Assembly: GCA_025766275.1 (NCBI GenBank)
Contig: JAFKAC010000161.1
Span: forward strand, 1 to 64,000
Length of the DNA: 64,000 nucleotides
Reading direction: 5' to 3'
Source of the DNA: Lactarius indigo
Lineage: Eukaryota; Basidiomycota; Agaricomycetes; Russulales; Russulaceae
Made by a program: the position numbers and the translations under genes. Every line of letters starts with the position of its first letter. Positions within the stretch are counted from its first letter, which is position 1. A model generated the notes under the pieces. That model ran no database searches. It was given only the letters and a program-made list of their open reading frames with translations, and was not told the origin of the DNA. This document shows positions 46,954 to 59,097 of this stretch, piece after piece.

Positions 46954-47691
46954 TCAAACCCATGAATCCTTTCCAAGCCCAATCGCATCGAAACTTTTAC
47001 CACTCCGGGTCCGCCGCTCCTCCAGGACCTGGACGGCATCGAGGTTTATCAGCTTCTCCGACGGTGGTGGCGACCCCTCCACCCAGCCCTTCCAGCCTTT
47101 GCGTGCTGCGGGACGCTTTTTGCGAGGTCGAGGTGCGGGAGGTGTTTCGGAATTGCCAGCGTGTGATTCGTCCAGGTCGGAATCATCTCCTGGAGTGTGT
47201 GGTCTCTTGGACGATGTCCGAGACGTGCTAGATGAGACGGAGGGATCCGGTGTCGTAGGAGGGGAGGAGGGCATAGGTGGTGGCGTGACCGACACAGAAC
47301 GCTGTGTGGTGGCGAGGTGCAACACCGGCCGGGAACCCCAGGCTGACGAAGACGGGGGTTCAAAAAGGAAATCTTTGGAATGTAAGGGAGTATCGGCGAT
47401 GGGGGGAACAGTATCGAGGTGAGCGCCCGATTCACCAATTACGGGCTCGTCCTGGGCCGATTTGGCCCTTTTCTTCACTCTTTCGCGCGCCTTTTTCTCC
47501 CTCCGCCTCTCCCGCTTCAGGTCGTCTCCCGACTCCACAGGGGCGTAACGAGGGACGCCATTTAGAAGGCTAGTAAGGACATCTCTAGGCGGTCGAGGGT
47601 CGAAATCGCCGGCGAAGACAGAAGTAGCGGTGCGACGACGACGTTTATAGGGTGGAACGGTGGAGAGATGGAAGGGGAGAGTAACGGCCAT
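46954..47691 (-). CDS. Hypothetical basic, disordered protein
   Basis: Single exon of 245 residues from an ATG at 47691 (MAVTLPFHLSTVPPYKRRRR). A strongly basic region (LKRERRREKKARERVKKRAK) follows the N-terminal motif YKRRRRTATSVFAGDF. The middle is Ser/Pro/Thr-rich, with a second basic block (RPRKKRPAARKGWKGW), and the C-terminus ends DAIGLGKDSWV. Two basic clusters could act as nuclear localisation signals. No known domain is recognised. A TATATAA element lies about 30 bp upstream of the ATG. Confidence 0.55.
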   Translation of the reverse strand: MAVTLPFHLSTVPPYKRRRRTATSVFAGDFDPRPPRDVLTSLLNGVPRYAPVESGDDLKRERRREKKARERVKKRAKSAQDEPVIGESGAHLDTVPPIADTPLHSKDFLFEPPSSSAWGSRPVLHLATTQRSVSVTPPPMPSSPPTTPDPSVSSSTSRTSSKRPHTPGDDSDLDESHAGNSETPPAPRPRKKRPAARKGWKGWVEGSPPPSEKLINLDAVQVLEERRTRSGKSFDAIGLGKDSWV

Positions 47692-47720
47692 GATATCAGG
47701 GTAAGGATGGTAGTGGGGGG

Positions 47721-47727
47721 TTATATA
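47721..47727 (-). promoter_or_regulatory. TATA-like box
   Basis: TATATAA on the minus strand, 30 bp before the ATG of the basic hypothetical gene. The spacing is short for a fungal TATA-to-ATG distance, so the leader would be very short or the element unused. Confidence 0.3.
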
Positions 47728-47950
47728 TCGCAGGTGTTGGGTGAAGTGGTGAGCGTGGTGGCCTAATAAACAGACGAGTGAACGCCGGCTGTTATACTCA
47801 AACGGCAGTTTGTGAAACGTAAATAAATAGACGACACGTGGTTTTGTTTACCATTTCCCACAACCAGATAACACTACACCCCGTATTTATTTATTATTTG
47901 TCAGACAGAGAAGCTCCGATACTCCATCTGTGCGGCTTCCCTTCCATTTT
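47728..47950. other. Intergenic
   Basis: 5' flank of the basic hypothetical gene, up to the left terminal repeat of the element that follows. Confidence 0.4.
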
Positions 47951-47994
47951 ACTATGCCTGATCACTCATTCGGACGGGACCACTGAGTCAGACA
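47951..47994 (+). repeat. Left terminal inverted repeat
   Basis: 44 bp; partner at 48935-48978 on the opposite strand, one mismatch. Confidence 0.85.
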
Positions 47995-48934
47995 CTTCGA
48001 TTTCCTCACTCATCTCTGGCTCAATTGCTACCAAATTAAATACATGATCCCTAGTACTACTCCTTAGTGTACTCGAACCGTTTTTTTGTTAAAATCCTGT
48101 TGTGTTACAAAGTTAGCAAAAAGGCTGTCTGTCACGCTCGCCGACCAATGCCGTTTCGGGGTTTGATTCAGTGGCTGACTACATTCCAAAATTGGAAGGA
48201 CATCCAAGTGGTCTCCATCTCGACTCTTCGCTCATACCTGTGGATCGTTGGAAGGTTGCGCACAATGAGAAAATGAGCAAAATCACCAGTAGTTTTTTTG
48301 AGAAACCATAGGGGATGTCAATTTAGGAGAAATCAAGTCGTATCGTGTTGCCAATAGATCGGCTGGGGTGCATACTGAAGGGACGCACATCGGTCAACTC
48401 AAGGGTCAACTTACAACAACAGACCCAGCTCTTGTCTCACATACGAAGCTGCTTTGAACAAACCCATTTGTGAAAGAAAAACCCTACATATAACAAAGAG
48501 GTCTGAGAACAAGACAGCCGAATTATAGGTGGCCCACCACTGGCAGGTGATGACCACACTGGAGCTGGAGGAAACAACGAAATTGCATGCTTGACCCTAC
48601 CTCACCGGCCTCACCCCCCACATCCTCCAAAAATGATAGCATCTTCTAGTACCTACATGACCCCAACTAATCACTATATTCACCAATGCCCGATGCCTTC
48701 TCTTGAGGTACCAGTCCTTCAAGTTCAACCTCCACCTGCTTATTATGTAGTATCTCAGGCTTATAATTCTAATACACAGACTTAACCTTATAGCTAGATT
48801 TACAGTACCTTCACATAACGAGAATAGCTACATCTTGCCTAACATTCGCCGACACTGCGCAATCCGAGTTTCAGCAGCTGCACGGTCAAGCGGGGTTCCA
48901 AACTTTCCAAAATAGGGCCGTGACCAAGCGTGAC

Positions 48935-48978
48935 TGTCTGACTCAGTGGTCCCGTCCGAATCAGTGATCAGGCATAGT
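48935..48978 (-). repeat. Right terminal inverted repeat
   Basis: 44 bp; partner at 47951-47994, one mismatch. Confidence 0.85.
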
Positions 48979-51659
48979 ATCGTTCTCAGGGTCTCTCCAA
49001 TCACATTCAATAAGATCTTATCTTTCTTTCAGATAACCTTAAATACCTATTATTTTTTTCAACTTACTCCATGAAACAAAGCCCCAGTCTTGTCTGGGCC
49101 CCTGGGCGCAATTATACCCAGTTCTGTCCCAGCTTCTCCCCCGTCCACACCGTCTCCCGCTTAACTTATCCGCCTCCGTTGCTGTGGAGACACAATTGTA
49201 CAATGCAGCGCCTCTTGTATGGATCTCTCATGCCCCGACAATCCGGACAGTCTGGCACATCCCCTTACTGACAGCGCGGCTAACCGTCTTTGGGGCCCTT
49301 GAGCGCTCCTACCTTTCCGAGTTGCATGATTGGGCCTAGAAAAGCCTCGGTTTCTTCCACACTCATAATTTCTGACTCAATCCTACCAGTCCCCGATTTC
49401 GGAACAAAAAGTCATCGCGAATGACTCGATCTGGTAGTCAGACGACTGAGTCTAACGACTCTGAATAGGCGACAATGATTCTTTGATACATTCCACCATC
49501 GGAAATCCCCAGAGCGGCTCCGCGGCGCGACCCGGGGATGTTCCGTTGTCTAGCGCACGTTTGTTCTTCGTGATCGCTGGCCTGAAACGACTGCTATTCT
49601 TGGCTTGTGCTCTTCTCACACCCGAGCTTGGGGTATCATAACGAGTCAGCAACTTCGCAAGCATAGGTATACAGTGCGAGCCTGCAGTCCACGGAATTCA
49701 GATCATCGGTACCGCGCTCTCATCGCCCCCACTCGAGTAAGGAATTCTATGCGGAACAGCGGCTCCACTGTGCTCACTGTAGGGCTCTTTTGGTCTCTCC
49801 TCAAATACCCAATTAACGGTGTCTTCTCTCCACACAACCCCATCCAGCTTGCGCTTTGATTAACGATGGCCGATCATCTTCTCGTTCTAGGCAACTTTGA
49901 GAGCTTGCTCCCCCTTCTCCCCGTCAAACCCTGACAATTTCTCCAGTCACAGCACGCGATAATCATTTGTCAGACCGTTGCCTTTTTCTGCAAGCGCCCC
50001 ACTGTTGTTCCGCTCTCCCGTGACCTGGGTCAGCTCTCGTCGTTGCCCATCTACGGTAATACATCAGCGTCGACTGTCTAGGCTATCTCCTTTGCAGTGA
50101 TGGGAAATGAAAGCAGACGAAATTTGAATTTGTGGCTACATCAGATGGTCGGCCCCGCCCCAAGTTCACCGCTTGTGGCAATATGCAGATATCTGGGCAT
50201 GAGCTCTGGGCTCTGGGGCAGTGGGAACTGGTTTTCGCTGCGCTTCTCGGGCTTGCCTCTTCTATTTCCGGACTTGCCGTGCCACCTGAGGTAACCGAGG
50301 CCGTGCAACAGCCCCCACGAGCTGTACGGAGGCGGTCCTCCCCTTCAGGTGGGCAGATCCAGAAAGCCAAAGATCCACCTTCCCTACGCGCTTGCGATAG
50401 CCTGTAGACAAGGGGATAGCAGAGAATGGGCTGACCGCAACCCAATCCATCAGCCGATCGTTTTATTGCCCGAGTCGATCACTCGCTGCCTTGAGGGTCA
50501 CGTATTGCTTACTCCCTACACCGGGCAGTCCGGCGTGGCGATGCGCAACGCTAATGTCGCTTGTGAGGGTGTGCACACTGGCAGGTTTGAGCACGGCTAG
50601 GCTAGGCTAGGTTGTCGGAGCAACTCGCACAGTCGATCAAGAACACCCACCCTAAAGGGAACAATCCCAACCGCCTCACCACGACATGAATGAAGACCAA
50701 GACGATCGCAAGAGAATTAAATCTGCCAAGTAAGCCCTTCACGCCCCAAGATGCACAAAGACGGATCTGCGAATCAAAAATTAAAAGTTAAAAAGCAAAA
50801 TTAAACTACAATACAACAACACAGCAAGTGAATTCAACACAAGTGAAGAAAAAATTCTTTAGCTTGGACCTGGAACAAGAATGGACAGCACAAAAAAGTC
50901 TACACAAAAAAGGTCTAGACTGTTGTTACCGCCGAGTCCATGGGCAGGATGATTTTATTATGATTATTATTATTTCTTCCCCGAGCTATTAATTTGCCCG
51001 CAGCCGCAGCATTCGGGCTGACCAGTGATGGTTCACCACCTGTAAAAAAATGAGGTGTTTGGAAGCATTTAAAGTGTCCCCTTAGTGTTTGCTATGACAT
51101 CCCAACCATTTATTAGATACGCCAATTTTACGGACACACATTTGGCAAATTCACCGACAGCTGTGGTGACCACGGGCTATTGGCCATATCCATCGATCGC
51201 TTTTGTTGTGCCCTGGCTAGACAGGACGTCTGTGTCCAGTTTTTACAGTTTTTACATCGATGTGGCGCCACGAGTTATATGTGGGGGTTCTTACATATGT
51301 CCGCGGAGAGGGTCACTGTCGCCACCGCCGCTCAAGTTGAATGGGACTATCCGTTCGGCGTCTGGCATCTGGGCTGGACGAAACCTGAGATGGTCCTCGG
51401 CATCTGTATTGTAATACGGGCCGAAGACCGGCCGCCTTTTGTTGTGTTTGAGGCCTTGTATGACTTGTCATGTGTTTCGCGTTGCGCCTTGAACCAGTGG
51501 GCAATTGACGCCTAGACTCTAGAGAAATGCAAAAAGAATGCACGACGGTGTTTTGGTCGGAGACGGAGATCAAATCAAAAAAAAAAACCAATTAGTCTCC
51601 TTCCGCTCGCTGCCCTACTTCGAAGGCGCTCCGTGCCATGAACACATGACAAAAAAGGA
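48979..51659. other. Gene-poor stretch
   Basis: No intact gene. Small ORFs at 49071-49271, 49605-49859 and 51085-51515 lack recognisable families. A short tandem GGCTA repeat lies at 50597-50611. A possible splice acceptor on the minus strand (TTTTTTTACAG at about 51040) faces a short open frame, but no gene could be built around it. Confidence 0.4.
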
Positions 51660-51757
51660 TTCCCATTAGCCGACTTGAACGACTGACCTCGTCATTGCGT
51701 AAGCGAGCCATAGCCCAAGTTACTAGTGACGCGCTCTACCAACTGAGCTAAACGGGA
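51660..51757 (-). tRNA. tRNA-Thr (anticodon AGT) with 25-nt intron
   Basis: A full cloverleaf can be drawn: acceptor TCCCGTT/AATGGGA with discriminator A, D-arm GCTC-AGTTGGTA-GAGC, anticodon stem CGTCA/TGACG, loop CTAGTAA, variable AGGTC, T-arm AGTCG-TTCAAGT-CGGCT. Without removing an intron the anticodon stem cannot close. The intron is 51720-51696, one base after the anticodon (51724-51722), the canonical position for eukaryotic nuclear tRNAs. The acceptor stem has one G-T pair and the T stem one T-G pair. The internal A and B boxes are good, so it is probably transcribed by RNA polymerase III. Confidence 0.92.
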
Positions 51758-52123
51758 ATGTACAATACCTGTACCATGTGATCCATATATCCTGCATCGT
51801 CTTTGGGTCGGCGACGATCGACTTGTTGTGCCACTCGTCCTCTGTTTAGAAACTCATTTCTTCCTTCATCACCGCCGCTAATACATCCTTGGGCACGATC
51901 GAAGTGCCAAGTTCACTGTTCACCACGACAGGCATCTCTCTCTTTCCCAGCGGTGCCACGTACGAGGGTGCCAGTCTGGCACAAGAATCACGATCGTATG
52001 AGTCACCAAGAAAGCCCTAGCCCCATACACTAGCAATCTCCCACATCTCTCACCTACAATCCTTGAAACCGGTGCATTTAGCCAAAGCAGTACTGACTGT
52101 GCGCCGTGTAACTCAAAGAACAC
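51758..52123. other. Intergenic
   Basis: Between the tRNA and the 3' end of the small membrane protein gene. Nothing seen. Confidence 0.5.
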
Positions 52124-52790
52124 CTATTCCACCCTCTTCATCATTTGTGTGTACGCCACAGTGCCCTGCCACCATCCGACGAAGCCAAGACCTAAGAAGC
52201 CGTGCGCACAACCCCAAACGATTTCGGGAGTGAGTTTGTACCTAGAAGTTAAGACGTAAGATCAGCGCAGGTCGGAGTGACGCGAAGACCGTACTGACGC
52301 TTCGAAAAAGGGTCCAAAGGTGAACGGAATGAAGCGTGGAGCTTGGAAGAGTACAGTCGATAAGATGCTATGGTACACGCAAAGGCCGATAGCAAGGGCC
52401 CGTTTCCCGGGAAGGAACTCTGGGATGGTTTGGGTTAGAAATCGCATCTTCCACATATCATAGGGACAACCTACCTGGTAGAGGATAACAGAGTAGCGCG
52501 ACAATGCAGATACTCAGCACTAAGGACGCATACATCTTTTTAGACGGTAAGATTAGAGCAGCGCTTCCTATCTTCGGACTCAAACGCACTTTTAGCACGA
52601 CAATCGTGGTGTTGTTGAGCTGAAGGAAAGGGAGGGAAGTGGGTACCCAAATCCCTTGTATGGCCAAAGGGACCTCCATGGCGATATGAAGCAAGAACAC
52701 CGCAGAGCTGAAGTGTTGAAAACAATGAGCCTAGTGCTGAACATATCCATGCAAGACGTACAGAGGACTTCGTCCAGACTGGTTTGACAT
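52124..52790 (-). CDS. Small four-span membrane protein, conserved in basidiomycetes
   Basis: Five exons (52790-52762, 52707-52590, 52535-52475, 52419-52299, 52241-52124) join in frame to give 148 residues. Four hydrophobic segments are apparent: SAVFLLHIAMEVPLAIQGIW, YASLVLSICIVALLCYPLP, RALAIGLCVYHSILSTVLF and IVWGCAHGFLGLGFVGWW. Distinctive motifs are LPFLQLNNTTIVVLK and QAPRFIPFTFGPFFEA. I recall similar uncharacterised basidiomycete proteins with the same motif order, but know no function. The first exon (29 nt, MSNQSGRSP) was chosen because it supplies an ATG and keeps the first span complete; an internal ATG at 52679 would cut that span. Confidence 0.8.
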
Positions 52791-55029
52791 TGTGACTGTT
52801 GGTGGTTGGGGAATGGGGTGAGAAAATGTTGCCTTGTCGTAACGGTCAGGGACACGCGTTCTAATCTCAGATCCGCATATTTCCGTGGCATTGGCACTTA
52901 TCTGGAGATCTTATCTTTCGATGGTTCCATTCCAGCTAAACCGTACTTGGCTCAAGGACTCGATGCAAAACTATCACTTTCGGCGGCAATTGTGCTCCGC
53001 TGAAAGGAAAGGAAAATTCGTGACTAGCCCTCTTTGATCGACGATTTCTCCAAGCCGCATTATTTCAGAAAAGAAGACCTTCTCGAACCGATCCTCACCT
53101 TCGTCCAGAGCGGGATCGGGACTGCCTTCTCAATCCCGCTGGCGAAGCACGCAACTGGCGACAGCTTCGCGATCTTTCCACTGACATGCTGGAACCATAC
53201 AGCACTGATATCTCCCGCAGTACTCGGGGCCTGTTAGCGCAAACCCTTTACCTCTCGTTCAAACGACTTCTCGCAGTAGCAACGTGCATAGTAACCGTTC
53301 CTACCCCGCCCGCTGGAATTAACTGGTGGGCGTATAACGGGGCTCTACGTAACTAGCGTGCTAAGAAGTTTTGTGTGCCTCTCGAGTGCTTTCGCGAAAA
53401 AAAAAAAAGGTGGCACAGCGCGTTCTTGAGATCTTACTAGATTTCACTATCGACAGCCGCACAATAAGCTGTTTCACCTGATGCAAACGGGGCTCTAGGC
53501 TCAAATATTTGATTTTAGAAGCCTGTATCCTCAAGTCTTCTGTGTGCAATTTGAGTACTCGATACACCACAGACCGCGGCGCTATGATGACGCCGTGACC
53601 GCTTCATGTCCGATTCCCCCGAAGCTTTGATGCCCGGCCGACTTACTCTTTAATTTCAACTCTGGTTACAACGACATAAGACGCCCATAATTCACGGTGC
53701 GCGTGGTGCGGCGGCGGAGAGGAGGACGGAGGGCTTTTTGGCGGCCGATACACCAGTCTTTACCAGCGATGGAGTTGTCATCACCTGTGATATATTTGGC
53801 ACAGGTACATTCGGGAGCGGGGGCCGCCCAGTCCACACACACGAACTCTCTCGGGTTGATGAGTGGGCCAGAGAAGAACCACGATACGGGAAAGAGCGGG
53901 AGTCAGAAGCCGAAGCGCTTAAGGAAAGCCGCCCAAATTCACTTACTAGATGGTCCGCGAACTCGTAGGGGGGTTTCCTTCTAGGCCCTGCCTAATGGCC
54001 TGTGTCTACCCTACCCCTATTTGATGCGCGCCAGAAAAGAGGCACCGACGGCATTGGGAATGTCGCGGTGAGTGCGCATAAACTTGAGATCACAGTAGAT
54101 TTTTGTACGTTGCACAAAAATTGGGTGAAAAAAAAATGGCGCGCACGGTGGCCGTCTGCGCCACCCTGAACACGATGGTTTTAAAAATTGGCAGCTCGCA
54201 GAAGATAACCGACAAGGGTTCATGGAGTCTTGAGTGAGGGAAAGGCTTAAAAATAAATAAAATGCATGCACGCATCGGCTCACATTTGACGTATAGCAAA
54301 AAAAACGGCTTGTGAACTATTGCAAGCGAGCAGGGCCTCCCTGCTCATGGCAACGTCTAGGAAAATAGATAATACTTGTTGATGGCTAGACTGCATCACC
54401 CCCACTACCGGCAGACATAACCCACGATCTCTGAACATATCATATCGCAGTATCGTCCTTCAGAAAAGCCGGGAAGGCCGACACCCTCACATCAGAATTG
54501 GGCGGTCACCGAAAAGGGGTACGTAGTATCGCACGAGTGGTTTCAGGTAAATAGCGTGCCGTGAGACCCGGTATCGGAACACAGAGAGACATCTAGGAAC
54601 CCCGGCACGAAGCCAATATATAAGGTACCCGACTCTAAGCCGGATCGCATGTGGGGTTCCCCTTCTTTGGAGCAAGGGAGATAATCACGAGGACCTTTCC
54701 GGTCCTCTCAGCCCAGAGGACAAGAAAGACAACAAGGTGGAAAGGCACGGAACGAGGCCGAGGACTGAAGTCGGTTGGAGTCACGGAGGCGTTTAGAGTG
54801 AGACGTGGCGGAAGAGAAAACAAAAGATCGATCCAGAGTCAGCGTCAACCCCACATAACACACAGAGAAAGAAATTTGTCAGGAGATCGTACAAGGTTGC
54901 ACATACGTCGTGACGACGCTATAAAACACAAATCCTTTTCGTCGAGAGGACCACTGCAAAATACCTAATCGTCACCACATCGAGCAATGCAACCAGCGCC
55001 CCAAAGCGCCGCAGTAAAGATCAGTAACG
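52791..55029. other. Gene-poor stretch
   Basis: Scattered ORFs (53034-53237, 53697-53984, 54651-54968 plus; 54017-54299 minus) without recognisable products. A-rich tracts occur near 53396-53408 and 54127-54136. A plus-strand segment reading DGVVITCDIFGTGTFGSGG (frame of 53738-53968) looks protein-like but could not be placed. Confidence 0.4.
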
Positions 55030-57003
55030 CTACTCTGCCATATCTTCGTCTCCGTCGTCTCCATCATACGTGCTTGAACCCCGGCGCCATGGGCCGAGCT
55101 CGCCTTGATCGACGTCACGCTCTAGATCGATATCTTCTGCACCGTCTCGCCAGACGTCCTCGCTTATAAACCCGCGCAAACGTTGCACCTCGTAGCGGAG
55201 AAGCGCTATTTCGTTGTCACGCCTCGATATTTTCTCCTTGAGCAGGCGGATGTACTCGTTTCCACAGCGCAGGAGTTGTAACTTGCTGATGCCCCGATTG
55301 GGGCCTTCTGCGTTGCCTCTGGGTGGTCCACGGGGAGGCATGGCTCCTGGTAAGATTGGCTCATCGGGGTAGCCATCCTCAGTGGGTAACGGGATCGGAG
55401 GAAGTAGCGTGCGTAGGTCATCGAATGTGGTCTTGAGTGAATCACGACGCTTCTGCTCAGCCGCTTTGTGCGATGATTTACGGAGGACAGGCGATGGTAG
55501 TGATGACGAGGCAAGTGTATTAGAGGCATACACATTTCCAGCTAATGCGTGGGGGATCAGTCTTATCTTACATGAGAGAAGGTACTCAATTTACCGGGTA
55601 GAATAGGCTTCAAGCTTGGGCATACGAGTGAAAGCCCGTTGCCTTTTTTGGTTGAAGGCGCGGAAGTTGCCGCATCTTTCCCACGACCAGCGGATTTACC
55701 CTTGGCGTCATTTTTTGCTGCGTTTGTTGGAGGCGCAAGCCCACTGTTAATGCCAAGCCCTCCAAGATTCATGATGCTGGCAGGTGTGACAGGAGTTATG
55801 TTATGACCACGGCCAGTAGCACTCGTCGGCGATGTACTTGCGACGACCATGTTCGTTAAAGGAGGTGATGATCCGAGCTCGGACTGCGAAGCTGGTGCGA
55901 CTGGTGGCGGCATTGATAAGTCTACGGGTGAAGGGGTATCGCCGGGTGCTTCACCACTGCTACCATTCTTGCGTACCCCTCCGCGTGTAGAGCGTAGAAG
56001 AGGTGTCGATGATGCGGATCTTGTACCACGCGACACACGTTTCGTGGAGTTCGGGGCGGGATGGACGCGCGGGGAGGGTGATGGACGTTGTCTAGCGAGT
56101 TTTGCTTGTTCTTCTTCATGTGGTGACGCTGTGCGTTTACTTCGTCGTTGCTGAGAGGAGTCGGGTTTATATGCATCCATCCAGGGACTCAAAGGTGAAA
56201 GATCTAAATCCAACTCTCCAGGTGAGGGTAGGGGGATAGGTGGTGTCGTATTAAAGACTAGATTGGCTGGTGCTGAGCGAGCATCGTGCGCGGCCGACAT
56301 ATGATGAGGAGGGAGATGCATATCGGGAGGGAGCTGTGACTGGCCGTTGGATCTAAAGTGTGCGGTATCAACATAGCCGAGGGTAATGGGGGAGATGTAG
56401 TCAGTATTCGGGCTAGATTGAGCATGGAGCTCGGCGGAATTGACTGAAATGTGGTTAGTCGGGGACGACGAGCCGGAGGACAGCACTCACTGGGTGTGGG
56501 AAGGCCAAGAAAATGGTTTTGAGGTTTCTGTCGGTCGCTTGAACCATCAATGGAAGATGTACTGTCCTGGCCATTCAAGAACTCGAGCTAAAAATAACGG
56601 ATGGTCACAGCGCCAGTTCAATAAAGAGGTGAACGATGGGGGATAAGATCCGGCGTACTTGTTGTTGGAGAATCTGGTTTTGTAACTGCAACTGTTGTAA
56701 TTGATTCAGCTTGAGGCGCTGCTCGAGGACGAGTTGCGGGCTGTACTGGCCCTGGTTCATCGATCCAGATTGTTGGCCTTGTATGCCCATTAGCTGTGTC
56801 ACGAGTTCGAAGTCGAGGGGGACGTTGGATATCACTGGGTTGGAGGGGGGCATGGTCGGCTGTGAGGGTGAAGGCAGGGCGCCACCATACATGGTTGGAT
56901 GATGGTGGGATTCATTCCCGCGCTGAACGTTCTCAGCGCCGACATCCGAAGTGAATAGGGTATTGAAAAAGTCCTTCTGCTGCTGCACGTCTTGATGGTC
57001 CAT
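55030..57003 (-). CDS. bHLH transcription factor
   Basis: Four exons (57003-56659, 56587-56491, 56443-55595, 55541-55030) encode 600 residues. The N-terminus is Gln-rich (RLKNQ-like: LNQLQQLQLQNQILQQQ) and the middle is Ser/Pro-rich with basic patches (RRSKRTA, TKRVSRGTR), likely activation and regulatory regions. The bHLH at about residues 445-530 has basic region RKSSHKAAEQKRRDSLKTTF, helix 1 with DDLRTLLPPIP, a long loop rich in Pro/Gly, and helix 2 with GISKLQLLRCGNEYIRLLKE. A leucine-zipper-like tail follows (ISRRDNEIALLRYEVQRLRG), and the acidic C-terminus ends DEDMAE. The H-E-R triad of the basic region suggests E-box binding. No specific orthologue is assigned. Confidence 0.88.
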
Positions 57004-58810
57004 GAGATAGCACTCGGGAGAGGTGAAAAATATGGAAAAGGGCAGACAGAGCTGGACTTGACCCACCAGGGCTGCCAGTGCAATTTCATCTCGAATCGGT
57101 AAATCCGACACTCGGAAAATATTCGGATAAAATCTTTTTCTTCGTTGTGCCCACAAAGACGTACAACAATATAGGATCTCTAAATTTTGGCCATGTCCCG
57201 GCACGTTACCAACGACTTGTGAGCTCCTCACTCGCTTGGCCACGCGTCACGAGTTTAATTGGGAGCAAAAGCCGAAATCCAATATTTGATGACATAAGCC
57301 AATTTTTACCCATCCGTCCATTGCGCTTCAGGCACACACAACCACCCCACGTGACCATGCAACTGTGGGGAAAAAAAAAAAAATCTCCGCTTTCCAAGTT
57401 ATGAAATGGCTTATGGTAGTTCCAACGAGCTGATACCGATCTTTAAGACTAACAGGACACCAGTGTGAAGAGGCAAATCAGTAGATCCTGCTTACCCGAT
57501 AACTGCGATGGGTGTCGATGCCTCACAAGTACCGCTTGGTAACACACTATACCGTTGCGTCGGGGACATGAGGTCTATGAGGACATAGGAATTCGAGTGT
57601 TGGAACAGGAGGTGGGGGTGACATATGCAATACAATTACCGCATGAATACAGTGCCGATCTGTAGAGTGACATAACCAGTGGGAAACCACCTGATGGGCG
57701 CAAAACGCCCAACCGTTGACCCTGCGAACGAAGTCCGGATTCAACTACGTTGGTACGCAAAGAACCCACGAGATGTAGCCTGAGTTGAGGTCCGCATTGA
57801 CATTCATGACTTATGAATGATAAGCGTAGCAACTCACTCTGACACCTACGTATATCAGCGCAAAGGGAGCCAGGTGGTTTACGGTCCTCAGACACCCTGA
57901 CGTGGTAACTACTTCCTCCAGGCCCGTGACCAGCCCTGGCTTTCTACAAAACCTTGGACGGGCATAGACCTAATAATATTTTGGGTCCAGAAATGGTAAA
58001 CTGCCAGCTCCACGGGGGAGCTCCAGTGTTCATCCCCCAAGTGAAAAGTCACAGACATGAGAGAATGAGCGAAGTGCGTCGCAGAGAAAGGCGCAGAGAA
58101 TGCGCCCGGCCCAGAATTAGACACCAGTGAGAACGCCACCTCAATACATACAATCACCGTGGCGGATATGACATCTGAAAAGACCCAAGATGCGGCCATA
58201 GAATGTATTTGCGCCAGGGTTCAAGCAATCCTAATAGGTGATGGACGAGCAGATGAGTGTCCTCCAGTTATGACATGCCGAAACCAGTAATGAGGTAATT
58301 CACAAGCATGACCGGCAATGGCCCAGCGAGAGGAGCTTGCATAGAATAGGTAGCGACTTGATATAAAGAAGCGTATGCCAAGATTCGTTATGGAACAGGA
58401 ACGTAGCATCCAAGACATCGTCTACGGGTCGATCAGCTAGGTTCGTAAATGCTACACAGAATCAATCCACTTTCCCAAGTTCATTGCGGTCGTTTAAGGG
58501 TACGAGAGAGAACACGCCCATTAAGAATGCCTGAGGTATAGTATATTCAAGGGAAATGGTCTTTTATGGTTCGCTGCTCGCCATCGTGATCGTATGCTGA
58601 TATGGTAGTAGCTTTGAACAGTTGGGGAACTCGAAGCGGCTCGGTCAATCCATCATTCCAACCTTCAACGAAGAGACACCAGCACAGTGCAGCCTGAGCC
58701 GGCAATACTGTTTTTTTTTTTTTGTCTTCGTCTTCGTCTTTGTCTTTGTATGGTTTTTGTTTTTTGAAGACGTAGTCGACAATGCAAGCCGTAAAGGAAG
58801 AGTAGTGCTA
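57004..58810. other. Gene-poor stretch upstream of the bHLH gene
   Basis: 5' flank of the bHLH gene, then ORF debris. The minus ORF 57909-58199 contains a hydrophobic segment and the phrase DEHWSSPVELAVYHFW, faintly like wax-synthase/MBOAT motifs, but no reading frame extends it. A TCTTCG-type microsatellite with a preceding T tract lies at 58711-58748. Confidence 0.35.
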
Positions 58811-59097
58811 TAGCGGTTTTCATAACGATAGATACCTTGCGACAAATTTTCACACACAGTGGGGTTCCTCGGCAACCGTGCCGAGTTTTCTTACTATAAA
58901 AATAATTATATTAATTAAAAAGTAAATCTGTTGCGACGCCAGCAAAAGCTGACAACTTATTCCATAACCCCAATACTACATGATAACCCAATTTCCGGAG
59001 AGTTTTCCCTCGACTTAAGTATGAACCCCGCTCTGGGGTTTTGGGAGTCCGCCTGTGTATCCAAAATGGAAGGTATCTATCGTTATGAAAAGCGCTG
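58811..59097. repeat. Inverted repeat, about 28 bp arms with 231-bp spacer
   Basis: The 22-bp core TTTTCATAACGATAGATACC-TT at 58817-58838 recurs exactly in reverse complement at 59070-59091. With flanks, the arms (58811-58838 and 59070-59097) match at all but about two positions. It could form a hairpin or be the ends of a small MITE-like element. Confidence 0.7.

Larger units (their letters stand above)
47951..48978. mobile_element. Non-autonomous DNA transposon-like element with 44-bp terminal inverted repeats
   Basis: The left end (47951-47994, beginning ACTATGCCTGATCACT) is repeated in reverse complement at the right end (48935-48978) with 43 of 44 positions identical. The outermost bases allow a TA target duplication (TA-CTATGCC ... 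GGCATAG-TA), as for Tc1/mariner-like or MITE elements. The 940-bp interior has only short ORFs (48067-48276, 48591-48785) with no transposase motif, so movement would need a transposase from elsewhere. No second copy is seen in the window. Confidence 0.6.

Noticed and set aside
50900..51060. Minus-strand acceptor TTTTTTTACAG followed by an open frame ending in poly-Asn
   Set aside because: No upstream exon with donor or homology could be found; likely chance.
57909..58199. Possible wax-synthase/MBOAT remnant
   Set aside because: One short phrase is faintly similar, but neighbouring frames carry stops and no second motif was found.
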